Source: an uncultured Paracoccaceae bacterium
Lineage (GTDB): Bacteria > Pseudomonadota > Alphaproteobacteria > Rhodobacterales > Rhodobacteraceae
Length of the DNA stretch: 64,000 nt
Direction of reading: 5' to 3'
Assembly (NCBI GenBank): GCA_947495295.1
Contig: CANLYJ010000009.1
Span: 19,958-83,957 of the forward strand
The position numbers and the translations under genes are program-made. The notes under the pieces are model-generated. The model was not told the DNA's origin and ran no database searches. It was given only the letters and a program-made list of their open reading frames with translations. This document shows, piece after piece, positions 8,193-17,543 of the stretch (its first letter is position 1; each line of letters starts with the position of its first letter).

Positions 8193-8951
8193 ATGGAATT
8201 AGACGATGCATATGCCAATGGGGCCTATATTCCGGGCGCTGCGGATTATCCGGCGAAATGGGCAAGCTTGGCTGCCGCGTTTCGGGCTGATAACCTGTGC
8301 GAGCTGGATTTGCCTTACGGTGAAAGCCCACGCCAGCGGTTTGATATGTTCCATCCGCCCAGGCTGGCCAAAGGTGTGGTGATCTTTGTGCATGGCGGTT
8401 ATTGGCTGAATTTCGACAAATCCTATTGGTCGCATTTAGCGGCTGGCCCATTGGCGCATGGTTGGTGCGTGGCGATGCCGTCATATGATTTGTGCCCAGA
8501 GGTACGGATTGGACAGATCGGGCAGCAGATCGGGCAGGCGATTGATAGGGTGGCGGCCCGGACTGCGGGTCCAATCCGGTTATCCGGCCATTCGGCGGGG
8601 GGCCAATTGGTGGCCCGGAACGGCCATGCAGACAGGGTCGAGAAGGTTGTACCGATATCCCCCGTGGCGGACCTTGCGCCGTTGATGAAGACCAGCATGA
8701 ACAGGGAATTGCAGATTGATGCGGATGAGGCGCAGGCCGAAAGCCCGGTGCATCTGCCGCCACCGGCTTGCCCGGTGACAGTCTGGGTCGGGGCGGATGA
8801 ACGTCCAGTGTTTCTGGCGCAGGCGCAGGCACTAACCGATGCGTGGCGTTGTGCGCAGGTGGTCGCCGCCGGTTTGCATCACTTTAATGTGGTCGAGGCG
8901 CTGGCTGATCCTCAGTCTCCATTAACGATGGAGCTTGTCAGGGATAATTAA
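8193..8951 (+). CDS. Alpha/beta hydrolase, kynurenine formamidase-like
   Basis: This 252-aa protein shows the HGGYW oxyanion motif near residue 68, the nucleophile elbow GHSAGG near 131, an Asp in WVGADERPVF and a C-terminal His in LHHFNVVEAL. That combination is typical of arylformamidases, which convert N-formylkynurenine to kynurenine. No other kynurenine-pathway gene is nearby, so the substrate is uncertain and a general esterase role is possible. It is divergent from gabD with 64 bp between starts. It is followed by two perfect terminator-like palindromes. Confidence 0.8.
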   Translation: MELDDAYANGAYIPGAADYPAKWASLAAAFRADNLCELDLPYGESPRQRFDMFHPPRLAKGVVIFVHGGYWLNFDKSYWSHLAAGPLAHGWCVAMPSYDLCPEVRIGQIGQQIGQAIDRVAARTAGPIRLSGHSAGGQLVARNGHADRVEKVVPISPVADLAPLMKTSMNRELQIDADEAQAESPVHLPPPACPVTVWVGADERPVFLAQAQALTDAWRCAQVVAAGLHHFNVVEALADPQSPLTMELVRDN

Positions 8952-8968
8952 TCCGGTGTGAGGGTGGG

Positions 8969-8993
8969 AAAAATCTGCGTGACGCAGATTTTT
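8969..8993. repeat. Terminator-like palindrome, family 1 (copy a)
   Basis: Left arm AAAAATCTGCGT, one central base, right arm ACGCAGATTTTT. It lies between two converging genes, has A and T tracts on both sides, and so can form a hairpin plus U-tract on either strand. Confidence 0.85.
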
Positions 8994-9036
8994 CGAGATG
9001 GTGCAGAACAATATGGATGGCGCTGTGGCTGGCTAC

Positions 9037-9063
9037 AAAAAATCTGCGTTACGCAGATTTTTT
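9037..9063. repeat. Terminator-like palindrome, family 1 (copy b)
   Basis: Left arm AAAAAATCTGCGT, central T, right arm ACGCAGATTTTTT. It is nearly identical to the copy 44 bp upstream and is placed just before the 3' end of the converging RNase T2 gene. Confidence 0.85.
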
Positions 9064-9089
9064 TGGTACATAGATAATATCGGTGCCGT

Positions 9090-9719
9090 TTACCGCATCG
9101 GGTCAAATTGGGCGTCACTCAACGTACAATCTCGCACCACGTCATTGCCACAAAGTCGCGGGTTCAGGGCCCGGTCAAGACAGATACGTGCCTCTTGAAT
9201 ATATCCTTGTTTGCAAGTGATTGTGATGTGATCGGGCATCAGGGTTGGGTTGTCGCGTATGAACGCCTCTTCAATGACAGATGCGGGCAGCGTCACAGGA
9301 TTATCCAGCTTGCGAAAAACCTCGGGCCGGGTGATCTGCATGTATGCGTCGCGCGACAGGGCGTAGTAGTCATCGGATGACAACCCGGTGCAGACACCGT
9401 GTTTGCGCCATTGATGCCATGCCAGCCCTGACGTGCCCATGATATCGGCCATGGCGGCCGTATCGCTACGACTGGGCGGCGGAAAACTGGTCCGGCAATT
9501 GGCGGGGTAGCCGCTTTCATATTGCGGCCACAGCCCGTGCAGAATCCAGCCGTGATCATTTTGCGCATCGCATTGCGGCGATTGCCGCGCATCCCCTTCC
9601 AGCGCGCACCAATTGGCCGACCAGGACAGGGACAGAACGTAATAGTCGAATTCCCCGGCCACATCCTGTGCCGCAGCGGGCGATGACCAAAGGATGATAA
9701 GGGCAAACAGGTGGCGCAT
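9090..9719 (-). CDS. Secreted ribonuclease T2 family protein
   Basis: This 209-aa protein has a signal peptide (about residues 1-18, cleavage after AAAQ likely). Conserved active-site segments are present: CAS I as HGLWPQ at 61-66 and CAS II as WHQWRKHGVC at 101-110. Several cysteines (38, 50, 75, 110) could form disulphides. It probably degrades RNA in the periplasm for nucleotide salvage. The usual CAS II sequence is H-E-W-x-K-H-G; here Gln103 takes the place of the Glu, which may alter catalysis, although both histidines remain. It appears monocistronic. Confidence 0.9.
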   Translation of the reverse strand: MRHLFALIILWSSPAAAQDVAGEFDYYVLSLSWSANWCALEGDARQSPQCDAQNDHGWILHGLWPQYESGYPANCRTSFPPPSRSDTAAMADIMGTSGLAWHQWRKHGVCTGLSSDDYYALSRDAYMQITRPEVFRKLDNPVTLPASVIEEAFIRDNPTLMPDHITITCKQGYIQEARICLDRALNPRLCGNDVVRDCTLSDAQFDPMR

Positions 9720-9854
9720 TTTTGATCTTTCATATCGGTGTTCGCGCCCTTATATAGGCGTCAAGTTCCCTGACAATGCGAACCCGGCCCGATACGCGGT
9801 CTGCCCAGTTGGAAGGGTGCGGGAGAGCTTTGTCTGCAGATCAGGAGAGATGCG

Positions 9855-10610
9855 ATGTCTAATACACCGATTATGGCCAAGGCGACCGCTGTCTGGCTAT
9901 GTGAAAATACCACAATCACCTTCAAGCAGATTGCTGATTTCTGCGGGTTGCATGAATTGGAAGTCCAGGGCATCGCCGATGGCGATGTGGCCACGGGTGT
10001 CAAAGGGTTTGACCCGATTGCCAATAAGCAATTGACCCAGGACGAGATCACGAAGGCGGAAGAAAACCCGCTGCATAAGCTCAAGCTGCTTTATAATCCC
10101 GCCTCTGCCGGTGAGGAAAAGCGCCGTGGCCCCCGCTATACCCCTCTGTCCAAGCGGCAGGATCGTCCGGCGTCGATCTATTGGCTGGTGAAATTTCACC
10201 CCGAATTGTCCGATGGTCAGATATCCAAACTGGTGGGCACAACAAAGCCGACCATTCAGGCGATCCGCGATCGGACCCATTGGAACATCAACAATATCGA
10301 TCCGATTGATCCGGTTGCCCTTGGTCTGTGCAAGCAATCCGAACTGGATGCCGCCGTGCAAAAGGCCAATGCCAAGAAAGCCAAGGAAGGCACCGTCATG
10401 TCCGATGACGAACGCCGTAAACTGGTCAGCACCGAGCAGTCCCTGACAATGGAGCCCGAGCCCAAGATGCCTGCCGCCATGGCCGGTCTTGAAACCTTCA
10501 GCCTGTCAGACCCGCGTGGGGATGAGGATGAAGAAGAGGATAACCGCGACGTGGCAGATGCCGACAGCTTCTTCAACCTGCCTGACGATGATGACAAGCA
10601 GGACGACTAA
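9855..10610 (+). CDS. trcR: Cell-cycle transcriptional regulator TrcR (DUF1013)
   Basis: This 251-aa protein matches the alphaproteobacterial DUF1013 family: a conserved N-terminus (MAKATAVWLCENTTITFKQI), a helix-turn-helix-like region around residues 20-45, a second one near 117-140 (LSDGQISKLVGTTKPTIQAI), and an acidic C-terminal tail rich in Asp/Glu. The family is annotated as TrcR, a cell-cycle transcription regulator. AGGAG lies 8 nt before the ATG. A strong hairpin terminator follows. Confidence 0.88.
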   Translation: MSNTPIMAKATAVWLCENTTITFKQIADFCGLHELEVQGIADGDVATGVKGFDPIANKQLTQDEITKAEENPLHKLKLLYNPASAGEEKRRGPRYTPLSKRQDRPASIYWLVKFHPELSDGQISKLVGTTKPTIQAIRDRTHWNINNIDPIDPVALGLCKQSELDAAVQKANAKKAKEGTVMSDDERRKLVSTEQSLTMEPEPKMPAAMAGLETFSLSDPRGDEDEEEDNRDVADADSFFNLPDDDDKQDD

Positions 10611-10647
10611 GGCTTTCGACAAAACGCATCAGACTGCTGCATTTGAG

Positions 10648-10675
10648 AAAGGGTGTCTGTGCTGACACCCTTTTT
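10648..10675 (+). terminator. Intrinsic terminator of trcR
   Basis: AAAGGGTGTC and GACACCCTTT form a 10-bp stem with a 6-nt loop, followed by further T residues. It lies in the short gap before the converging lipoprotein gene. Confidence 0.9.
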
Positions 10676-10678
10676 CGT

Positions 10679-11773
10679 TTAATTTGCGCTGAAAAGCGTA
10701 TTGAAAGAGGCGTCGTTGCCTCCGACGTTGATAACGCCACCGACCTCGACGGGCGCGCCTCTGGATGGGCCATAAAAAATCCCTGCCGCATCCGTGCCTG
10801 TCACACCGCCGGTGATGGACTCTGTGACGTCATCGCCTTCGAACAATATTTCTACGGTTCCCCCGGTGAACTTGTTGCCATCAATCTGCATGCCATCGAC
10901 ATTTATTTCATCAATCAGGGTATAGCCTGGGGTGATCTCGACATCGACGCGTTGTTGTTCAAAATCTGCAATCACCCTCGATGTCCCATCGAAGAGACTC
11001 AAACGGTTACCATCATGGCGGGTGATCTTGGCGTTCCCCTGATAAATGGCATTGCCGCTTGTCGGCATATCTTGCGGGTCGGTGGACACGCCCATGATAA
11101 TCTTGCCGTTGGTCAGAAATCCTGTTTCATCTTCGGCACGCCAGAAAAAATACTGGTGATACACTGATCCCGTCGCGCTGTTCGCCGTTCCGGTAAAGAC
11201 CCTGCCGGGCGGCAAATCTGCCACGGTTGTCGAATACCGAGCGTCCCGGATACCAAAGAGCCCACTTGATCCATCAAGATCAACCACAGATGCCCAGGTA
11301 TCTGTCAGCACGACGGCGTCGTTCTCTGCATTACGCAATCCATAGATGTAAAGTCGGCTGAGGCTGGGGCCGACATTGTTCCGGTTCGTACTATCGTTCC
11401 CGAGCGAGTGGCCGATCCCCTCGACAATGGATATGGTGACAACATCGGTCCTGCCGCCAAGGCTTTGATAAACCTGTGTGTCGGGCAACGGAACGCGAAG
11501 TGGTCCAAGATTGCGCGAGTCCGACGGCAGCGCGGCCTGTAATAGGTCAGAACGGAATTCCTGCGGCGGTTCTTCGGGATCGACCGGGTCAGTTGGATCG
11601 ATTGGGTCAGCAGGGTTGACCGGATCCGCTGAGTCGTCCCCGGGATCGGTTGGCCCTTGGTCTGGAGCGCGTGTTTCTTCCAAGACCGTTGTGTCGTTAT
11701 TACCAGCAGAGGCGCAAGCGGACACTGATAATATCAGGGCACACAGGATAAAGTAGTTGGTGGTTCGCATCAT
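10679..11773 (-). CDS. TbpB-like beta-barrel surface lipoprotein
   Basis: This 364-aa protein has a lipoprotein signal peptide with lipobox LSVSAC (Cys near residue 20) and a low-complexity acidic/proline tract of repeated DPxxPxDP at about 40-70. The remaining beta-rich body ends in AAGIFYGPSRGAPVEVGGVI. That ending resembles the barrel signature of transferrin-binding-protein-B-like lipoproteins (GxFYGPxAxEVGGxF). Ligand is unknown; such proteins bind host or environmental iron and haem proteins, or act as surface adhesins. No TonB receptor or Slam exporter is adjacent. The start may be the first or second Met. Confidence 0.75.
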   Translation of the reverse strand: MMRTTNYFILCALILSVSACASAGNNDTTVLEETRAPDQGPTDPGDDSADPVNPADPIDPTDPVDPEEPPQEFRSDLLQAALPSDSRNLGPLRVPLPDTQVYQSLGGRTDVVTISIVEGIGHSLGNDSTNRNNVGPSLSRLYIYGLRNAENDAVVLTDTWASVVDLDGSSGLFGIRDARYSTTVADLPPGRVFTGTANSATGSVYHQYFFWRAEDETGFLTNGKIIMGVSTDPQDMPTSGNAIYQGNAKITRHDGNRLSLFDGTSRVIADFEQQRVDVEITPGYTLIDEINVDGMQIDGNKFTGGTVEILFEGDDVTESITGGVTGTDAAGIFYGPSRGAPVEVGGVINVGGNDASFNTLFSAN

Positions 11774-11900
11774 TAACTCTCTGACTGGTTAGTCCACTGG
11801 TTGTGGGTATCACAATCCATTCGTATCGCAAGTTGAGTTTTGGTAACGCACCGTTTCCAACGCTGCATCTTGGTCCGGAACGGCGCAGTGGCAGTCCTCT

Positions 11901-12166
11901 TAGGGTCAGGACCCATTAATTCCGCTCCGCTGGTTTGACAGATTTTTCGTGTGACAAGGCGCATCTGCGCAGGAACTCTGGTTGAATTTCAAGCAGTTGC
12001 AACGCAGCTCACGCGGAAAATCCTGCAAATCCTGCGGACGTCAAAACCGCTTCATCTCAGCGGCGTGAGCCATTTGCGAATAACCCTTTATTCGCGGCAT
12101 GCCTCAAACCCCTGATATTTTGCGGTTTTGGCGCCAGCGGAGCGGAATTAATGGGTCCTGACCCTA
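11901..12166. mobile_element. 266-bp MITE with perfect 33-bp inverted ends
   Basis: Positions 11901-11933 and 12134-12166 are exact reverse complements, ending TAGGGTCAGGACCCATTAA on the outside. The interior (about 200 bp) encodes no recognisable transposase; a 19-codon ATG reading frame on the minus strand is the longest obvious one at that end. The outermost TA fits a TA target duplication, as made by Tc1/mariner/IS630-type transposases, leaving a 31-bp terminal repeat. The right end supplies the TAG stop of the neighbouring monooxygenase gene. Confidence 0.85.
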
Positions 12167-13342
12167 GGCCCGTAGCCGCCCCAGTGGTGGCAGCATTGTG
12201 CCGCAGACGATTGCCGTCAGCAGCTTTGGCCCTGGCGGGATTTGAGAGATTGGGTACAGCACCCGGTCCCGCAGCACTGGCAGCCAGCGGCTGTCGGATT
12301 GGTATTGTGGGGTGAAAGCTGCGCTCATCGTCTGATAGGCCATGACGTGCCAGCGCCGTGATTTGGCGTAGAGTGCGAGGGCGGCGTCGCCCGTCGCCCT
12401 CTCAAGTGCCTTGGCCAGCGCCATTGCATCCAGCAGTGCCATATTCGCCCCTTGCCCCAGTTGCGGGCTGGCCCGGTGGGCCGCGTCCCCGATATGAACC
12501 AGGCCCGCTGCGTATGGTTTGCGCATGGTGCCGTGGCTGTAGCGCGCCATCGTCATCTGGGCCGGATCAGTGATCTGCGCCGCGAAAGGTGCGAAGGCGG
12601 GCCACAGGGCGGTTGCCTCCGCCTTCCATTTTTCAATCCCGTCAGCCTCCCACGGGGTGTGGCTGTCGCGCGGCATGGACCAGAAGATCGCGGCCTTCCG
12701 GGTGCTTTCGCCGGGCAGCTTGCCGATGGGTAGCGCGCCGATCATCCGATCTGCCTTGCGATAGGCTTGCGTCAATTGGGTGATGGGCAGGTCGGTTTCG
12801 GGCCAATCGACCGTGCCCCAGATCGCCCCATAGGGCAGGGGCCGGGATGTGAGCGGAGAAAGAGGCGATTGCGCGCCTGCCGCGTCGATGATCAGGTCGA
12901 AAGGGCCGGGGCGTTCGCCATTGCCAAGGGTCAGGTATTGCCCGTCACGCCCGGTCACCCGGCAGCCCGGATGGATCGTGATGTCGCGGGTCATGGCGGC
13001 GGCGTGGATCGCATCAAACAGGCTTGCCCGGTGAATGGCGAGGCCATAGCGCCCCTCATCGCGCCGGTCGTACCAGACATTCAGGACCTTGCGCCCGTGG
13101 TCGACCTCATGCCCCAGCATCCGCCTGATCGGGTTGCCAAGCGCGCGTGCCCGGTCGCCTGCGCCGATCTGGTCCAACACTGCTTGACCGACCGGCTGGA
13201 TCACGAGGCCGGAGCCCACGGGTCTGGGCCTATCGAATTGATCGAAAACGCTGACTTTGTGTCCTTGATCGGCCAGCAAGGCGGCTATCGTCAGCCCGCC
13301 GATCCCTGCGCCTGCGATGGCAATGTTTTGTCTGCCTTGCAC
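12164..13342 (-). CDS. FAD-dependent monooxygenase (UbiH/salicylate hydroxylase type)
   Basis: This 392-aa class A flavoprotein hydroxylase has an N-terminal Rossmann motif GAGIGGLTIAALL, a central DG-like segment (DLIIDAAGAQS), and the second FAD motif HIGDAAHRASPQLGQGANMALLDA split by substrate-domain strands. It should use NAD(P)H and O2 to hydroxylate an aromatic or related substrate, not identifiable from sequence. Its stop codon is the last TAG of the adjacent MITE. Removing the element and one TA restores TAA at the same codon, so the protein is unchanged. Confidence 0.85.
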   Translation of the reverse strand: MQGRQNIAIAGAGIGGLTIAALLADQGHKVSVFDQFDRPRPVGSGLVIQPVGQAVLDQIGAGDRARALGNPIRRMLGHEVDHGRKVLNVWYDRRDEGRYGLAIHRASLFDAIHAAAMTRDITIHPGCRVTGRDGQYLTLGNGERPGPFDLIIDAAGAQSPLSPLTSRPLPYGAIWGTVDWPETDLPITQLTQAYRKADRMIGALPIGKLPGESTRKAAIFWSMPRDSHTPWEADGIEKWKAEATALWPAFAPFAAQITDPAQMTMARYSHGTMRKPYAAGLVHIGDAAHRASPQLGQGANMALLDAMALAKALERATGDAALALYAKSRRWHVMAYQTMSAAFTPQYQSDSRWLPVLRDRVLYPISQIPPGPKLLTAIVCGTMLPPLGRLRA

Positions 13343-13575
13343 TTGTTAACCTGCTTCAACCGGCCCCGGACCACGGCTAGCGCAATTTGCACGCGCTGCG
13401 CAATGCGTACTCTTTACCCCGCGCGCGGGGCTGCCTATAAGCGCGCGCATGATGTACCGGATGATCATAGCCATTATCTGCCCGGCGGTCTGAGCCATAG
13501 GCCAGCCGGGAAAAGGTGTCTGCGTGCGCGCACCGCTTCTTCTTTCGTATTCCGACATGTAAAAGGACGCCCCAG

Positions 13576-16539
13576 ATGTGCGCCGAGACCACCGACTATA
13601 AAGACACCCTGAACCTGCCCCGCACCGATTTCCCGATGCGGGCCGGACTGCCCAAACGCGAACCCGACTGGCTGGCCCGTTGGGCCCAGATCGGGGTTTA
13701 TGACAAGCTGCGCGCCAAGGCCGAAGGCCGCAAGCCGTTTACCCTGCATGACGGCCCGCCTTATGCGAATGGCCACCTGCATATCGGCCACGCACTGAAC
13801 AAAATCCTGAAGGATATGGTTGTGCGCAGCCGCCAGATGATGGGCCACGATGCCCGCTATATCCCCGGCTGGGATTGCCACGGGCTGCCCATCGAATGGA
13901 AGATCGAAGAACAGTATCGGGCCAAGGGTCAGGACAAGGACGCCGTTGACATTGTCGATTTCCGTCAGGAATGCCGCAAGTTTGCCGAAGGCTGGGTGGA
14001 TATCCAGCGCGAGGAATTCAAGCGGCTGGGCGTCACCGGCAACTGGGATGAACCGTACCTGACGATGAATTTCCATGCCGAACGGGTGATCGCCGCCGAG
14101 TTCCAGAAATTCCTGATGAATGGCACGCTTTATCAGGGGTCCAAGCCTGTGATGTGGTCGCCGGTGGAGAAGACTGCGCTGGCTGAAGCGGAAGTTGAAT
14201 ATGCGGATAAGGAGAGCTTCACTGTTTGGGTGAAGTTCCCGGTGAACGAAACATTGAATGAGGCGATCAAAGGTGCGTCAGTCGTGATCTGGACGACGAC
14301 CCCATGGACGATGCCATCCAACAAGGCAGTCGTGTACTCAAACGACATCTCATACGGCGTTTATGAGGTCACTGATGCGCCTGCCGATAACTGGGTGAAG
14401 ACAGGCGAGCGTTATATTTTGGCTGACAAACTGGCCGAAGCGGTGCTTGGCAAGGCCCGCGTCGATGCTTTCACCCGTGTCAGTGATGCCGGCGATCTAT
14501 CCGGGACGTCATTGTCGCATCCGCTTGCCGGTGCCGAAGGGTCCGATGGTGAATGGGACGACCCCCGTGATTTCCGCGCCGCCGACTTTGTCACCGACGA
14601 TGAAGGCACCGGCTTTGTCCATTGTGCTCCGTCCCACGGGATGGAGGAGTTTGAGCTTTATCGCGATCTGGGCATGTTGCAGGAGGTGATCACTTACAAC
14701 GTGTTGGAAGATGGGTCCTTCCGCCCTGATCTGCCTTTCTTTGGCGGCACCAAGATCATGCGCGAAAAGCCCAACAAGAAGAACAAGACCAACCCTTGGG
14801 AAGGTGATGCCAACACCGCTGTGATGGCCAAGCTAGCCGAGGTTGGTGGATTGTTTGCGCGTGGCGTGATCAAACACAGCTATCCTCATTCATGGCGTTC
14901 CAAGGCGCCGGTGATCTATCGCAATACGCCGCAATGGTTTGCCGCTGTTGATAAGGCCGTCGGCGATGGGCAGGACACTTATGGCACCACGATCCGCGAA
15001 CGTGCGTTGCGTTCCATCGACGAGTTGGTGACCTGGACGCCCAAGACGGGTCGCAACCGGCTTTATTCGATGATCGAGGCGCGGCCCGATTGGGTCTTGT
15101 CCCGCCAGCGGGCATGGGGTGTGCCGCTGACATGTTTTGTCAAGAAAGGTGCGCAGCCAACGGATGACGATTATCTGCTGCGCAATGACGCGGTGAATGC
15201 CCGTATTCTTGAGGCGTTTGAGGCCGAAGGCGCGGATGCCTGGTACAAGGATGGGGCCAAGGCCCGGTTCCTGGGCAATGACGTGGATCATGACGCCTAT
15301 GATCAGGTGTTTGATATTCTGGATGTCTGGTTTGATAGCGGCTCCACCCATGCTTTCGTTTTGCGTGACCGCGAAGATGGGTCCGAGGATGGGATGGCCG
15401 ATGTCTATCTGGAAGGCACGGACCAGCATCGCGGGTGGTTCCATTCATCGATGTTGCAGGCTTGCGGGACGATGGGCCATGCGCCGTATCGCGCCGTGGT
15501 CACCCATGCCTTCACGCTGGATGCCAAGGGCGAGAAGATGTCGAAATCGCTTGGCAACACCATCGTGCCCGAGCAGGTGGTCAAGCAATATGGCGCAGAT
15601 ATCCTGCGCCTTTGGGTGGCGACGACGGATTATAAACACGACCACCGGATCGGTGATGAGATCCTGAAAGGGGTGGCGGATAGCTATCGCCGGCTGCGCA
15701 ATACGTTGCGGTATATGCTGGGGTCGCTCAGCGACTTTGCCGAGGCTGACCGTGTCGAACCCGCAGAGATGCCGGAGCTGGAACGCTGGGTGCTGCATCG
15801 TCTGGCGGAACTGGATCAGACGGTGCGTGAAGGTTACGCCAAATATGATTTTCAGGGCGTGTTCCAGGCGATCTTTACCTTTGCCACAGTCGATCTGTCG
15901 GCGTTCTATTTCGATATCCGCAAGGACGCGCTCTATTGCGATGGCGATACCGCCCGGCGCAAGGCGGCCCGCACTGTGCTGGATATCCTGTTCCACCGGC
16001 TGACGAAATGGTTAGCGCCGATGCTTACCTTTACCATGGAAGAGGTCTGGCTGGAGCGGTTCCCCGGCGATGACAGCTCCGTGCATCTGGAGGATTTTGC
16101 GGACACGCCCGGGGATTGGTTGAATGATGCTTTGGCGGAGAAATGGAAACTAATTCGGCGTGCACGGCGTGTTGTTACGGGCGTGCTTGAAACCAAACGC
16201 CAAGAGAAGATTATTGGGTCCAGCCTTTCCGGTGGTTTCACGCTCTACGTGGGTGATATGCAGACCTTGGAGGCGCTGCGATCCGTCGATTTGCAGGAAA
16301 TTGCAGATATCATGATCGTTTCGTGGCTTAAGGATAGTGCAATAGCTGATTGCACCGCTGTTCCATTTAAGGAGACTTTGCCGCCAGATGCATTCATGCT
16401 GGATGATGTCGATGATCTTGCAGCGGTCTTTTTTGAAGCCGAAGGCGAGAAATGCCAGCGTTGCTGGAAAATCCTGCCCGATGTCGGCACACATGCCCAT
16501 GAGGGCGTCTGCGGCCGTTGTGACGGTGCGCTGACCTGA
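13576..16539 (+). CDS. ileS: Isoleucyl-tRNA synthetase
   Basis: This 987-aa class Ia synthetase charges tRNA-Ile. The signature HLHIGHAL is near residue 70 and KMSKSLGN near 655, with the CP1 editing domain between them (TTPWTMPSN). The C-terminal zinc module is CQRCWKI and CGRC. The start at 13576 is preceded by AAGGA at good spacing; the frame stays open 20 codons further up but without that site. It heads an apparent operon with a thioesterase and ogt, overlapping the next gene by one base. No leader or riboswitch is obvious in the 233-bp upstream gap. Confidence 0.97.
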   Translation: MCAETTDYKDTLNLPRTDFPMRAGLPKREPDWLARWAQIGVYDKLRAKAEGRKPFTLHDGPPYANGHLHIGHALNKILKDMVVRSRQMMGHDARYIPGWDCHGLPIEWKIEEQYRAKGQDKDAVDIVDFRQECRKFAEGWVDIQREEFKRLGVTGNWDEPYLTMNFHAERVIAAEFQKFLMNGTLYQGSKPVMWSPVEKTALAEAEVEYADKESFTVWVKFPVNETLNEAIKGASVVIWTTTPWTMPSNKAVVYSNDISYGVYEVTDAPADNWVKTGERYILADKLAEAVLGKARVDAFTRVSDAGDLSGTSLSHPLAGAEGSDGEWDDPRDFRAADFVTDDEGTGFVHCAPSHGMEEFELYRDLGMLQEVITYNVLEDGSFRPDLPFFGGTKIMREKPNKKNKTNPWEGDANTAVMAKLAEVGGLFARGVIKHSYPHSWRSKAPVIYRNTPQWFAAVDKAVGDGQDTYGTTIRERALRSIDELVTWTPKTGRNRLYSMIEARPDWVLSRQRAWGVPLTCFVKKGAQPTDDDYLLRNDAVNARILEAFEAEGADAWYKDGAKARFLGNDVDHDAYDQVFDILDVWFDSGSTHAFVLRDREDGSEDGMADVYLEGTDQHRGWFHSSMLQACGTMGHAPYRAVVTHAFTLDAKGEKMSKSLGNTIVPEQVVKQYGADILRLWVATTDYKHDHRIGDEILKGVADSYRRLRNTLRYMLGSLSDFAEADRVEPAEMPELERWVLHRLAELDQTVREGYAKYDFQGVFQAIFTFATVDLSAFYFDIRKDALYCDGDTARRKAARTVLDILFHRLTKWLAPMLTFTMEEVWLERFPGDDSSVHLEDFADTPGDWLNDALAEKWKLIRRARRVVTGVLETKRQEKIIGSSLSGGFTLYVGDMQTLEALRSVDLQEIADIMIVSWLKDSAIADCTAVPFKETLPPDAFMLDDVDDLAAVFFEAEGEKCQRCWKILPDVGTHAHEGVCGRCDGALT

Positions 16540-16976
16540 TGGAATACCGCAACCCAGAGGCCGTGGCGCGCATGAAGGCGGATTTTGACCGTCAGGGTGC
16601 CATGGCCTCTATGGGGATTGTGGTGGGTGATGTGGCCCCGGGGCGTGTGGTGTTGGAGATGCCGTTTCATCCGGGGTTCACCCAGCATCACGGGTTCATG
16701 CATGCCGCCGTGATCACCGCAGGCATGGATAGTGCCTGTGGTTTTGCGGCTTTCACGCTGATGGATGCGGATGCAGAGGTGCTGACGGTAGAGTTTAAAT
16801 GCAACTTCATGGCCCCTGCAAAGGGCCCGCATTTCCGTTTCGAAGGCGAGGTTGTGAAATCCGGGCGCACGCTGAGCTTTACCCAAGGCCGGGCCGTGGC
16901 GGTTGATGGTGATACCGAAACCACTGTCGCGACCATCACGGCCACCATGATGGCTGTGCGCGGGCTGAAAGGATGA
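16539..16976 (+). CDS. PaaI-family hotdog thioesterase
   Basis: This 145-aa protein has a single hotdog fold with the characteristic central helix preceded by HHGFMHAAVITAGMDSACG and followed by VEFKCNFMAPAKG, as in PaaI/YigI-type acyl-CoA thioesterases. It probably hydrolyses aromatic or medium-chain acyl-CoA; the substrate is not predictable. Its start overlaps the ileS stop (TGATG), and its end overlaps ogt (ATGA), so all three are likely translated from one message. Confidence 0.85.
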   Translation: MEYRNPEAVARMKADFDRQGAMASMGIVVGDVAPGRVVLEMPFHPGFTQHHGFMHAAVITAGMDSACGFAAFTLMDADAEVLTVEFKCNFMAPAKGPHFRFEGEVVKSGRTLSFTQGRAVAVDGDTETTVATITATMMAVRGLKG

Positions 16977-17422
16977 TCGCGCCGCAATCCCCGGTTGGCC
17001 CACTGGGGCTGGATGCGGTGGATGGGGCGATCACCCGGCTTTACTGGGGGCGGGATGGCACGCTGACCGACGGGCCGCTTTATGATCAGGCCCAGTCGGA
17101 GCTGACGGATTACTTTGCGGGGGCGTTGACAGCATTCACGCTGCCGCTGGCGCCGCGTGGCAGCGAATTTCAACAAGCATTCTACCACGCGCTATGCGCA
17201 ATCCCCTATGGCGAAACGCGGACATATGGTGATTTGGCGGACGAGTTGAATGTGTCGGCACAGGCCATCGGGCAGGCTTGTGGCGCGAACCCGATTGCAA
17301 TTCTGATCCCATGCCACCGGGTTTTGGCCGCTGACGGGTTGGGTGGGTTTTCGGGGGCAGGTGGTATCGAAGACAAGGTCGCCCTGCTGCGGTTGGAAGG
17401 GGCGGCATCATTGCTGATCTGA
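16973..17422 (+). CDS. ogt: Methylated-DNA-protein-cysteine methyltransferase
   Basis: This 149-aa suicide enzyme transfers alkyl groups from O6-alkylguanine to its own cysteine. The active site PCHRV and the following GLGGFSGAGGIEDKVALLRLE are textbook. A helix-turn-helix-like segment (YGETRTYGDLADELNVSAQAIGQACGANP, described in parts) precedes it. Its length is normal for Ogt without an Ada domain. Last gene of the ileS operon; followed by two family-1 palindromes. Confidence 0.93.
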   Translation: MIAPQSPVGPLGLDAVDGAITRLYWGRDGTLTDGPLYDQAQSELTDYFAGALTAFTLPLAPRGSEFQQAFYHALCAIPYGETRTYGDLADELNVSAQAIGQACGANPIAILIPCHRVLAADGLGGFSGAGGIEDKVALLRLEGAASLLI

Positions 17423-17447
17423 CGACTTGCCACGAAGTCCGACGGGG

Positions 17448-17472
17448 AAAAAATTTGCGGCGCAAATTTTTT
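17448..17472. repeat. Terminator-like palindrome, family 1 (variant, copy c)
   Basis: AAAAAATTTGCG, central G, CGCAAATTTTTT. It is the same design as the copies near 9 kb with T for C in the stem, and lies between the converging ogt and pcs genes. Confidence 0.8.
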
Positions 17473-17518
17473 TTGATCAGCGAAGGTAACGCAAAACGGG
17501 CTGACCTGCCTTGCGTCA

Positions 17519-17543
17519 AAAAAATCTGTGCCACAGATTTTTT
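17519..17543. repeat. Terminator-like palindrome, family 1 (copy d)
   Basis: AAAAAATCTGTG, central C, CACAGATTTTTT. It ends right at the pcs stop codon and would serve both converging transcripts. Confidence 0.85.

Noticed and set aside
12767..13612. 281-codon plus-strand open frame
   Set aside because: It is antisense to the monooxygenase and runs out of frame over the ileS start, with no ribosome site.
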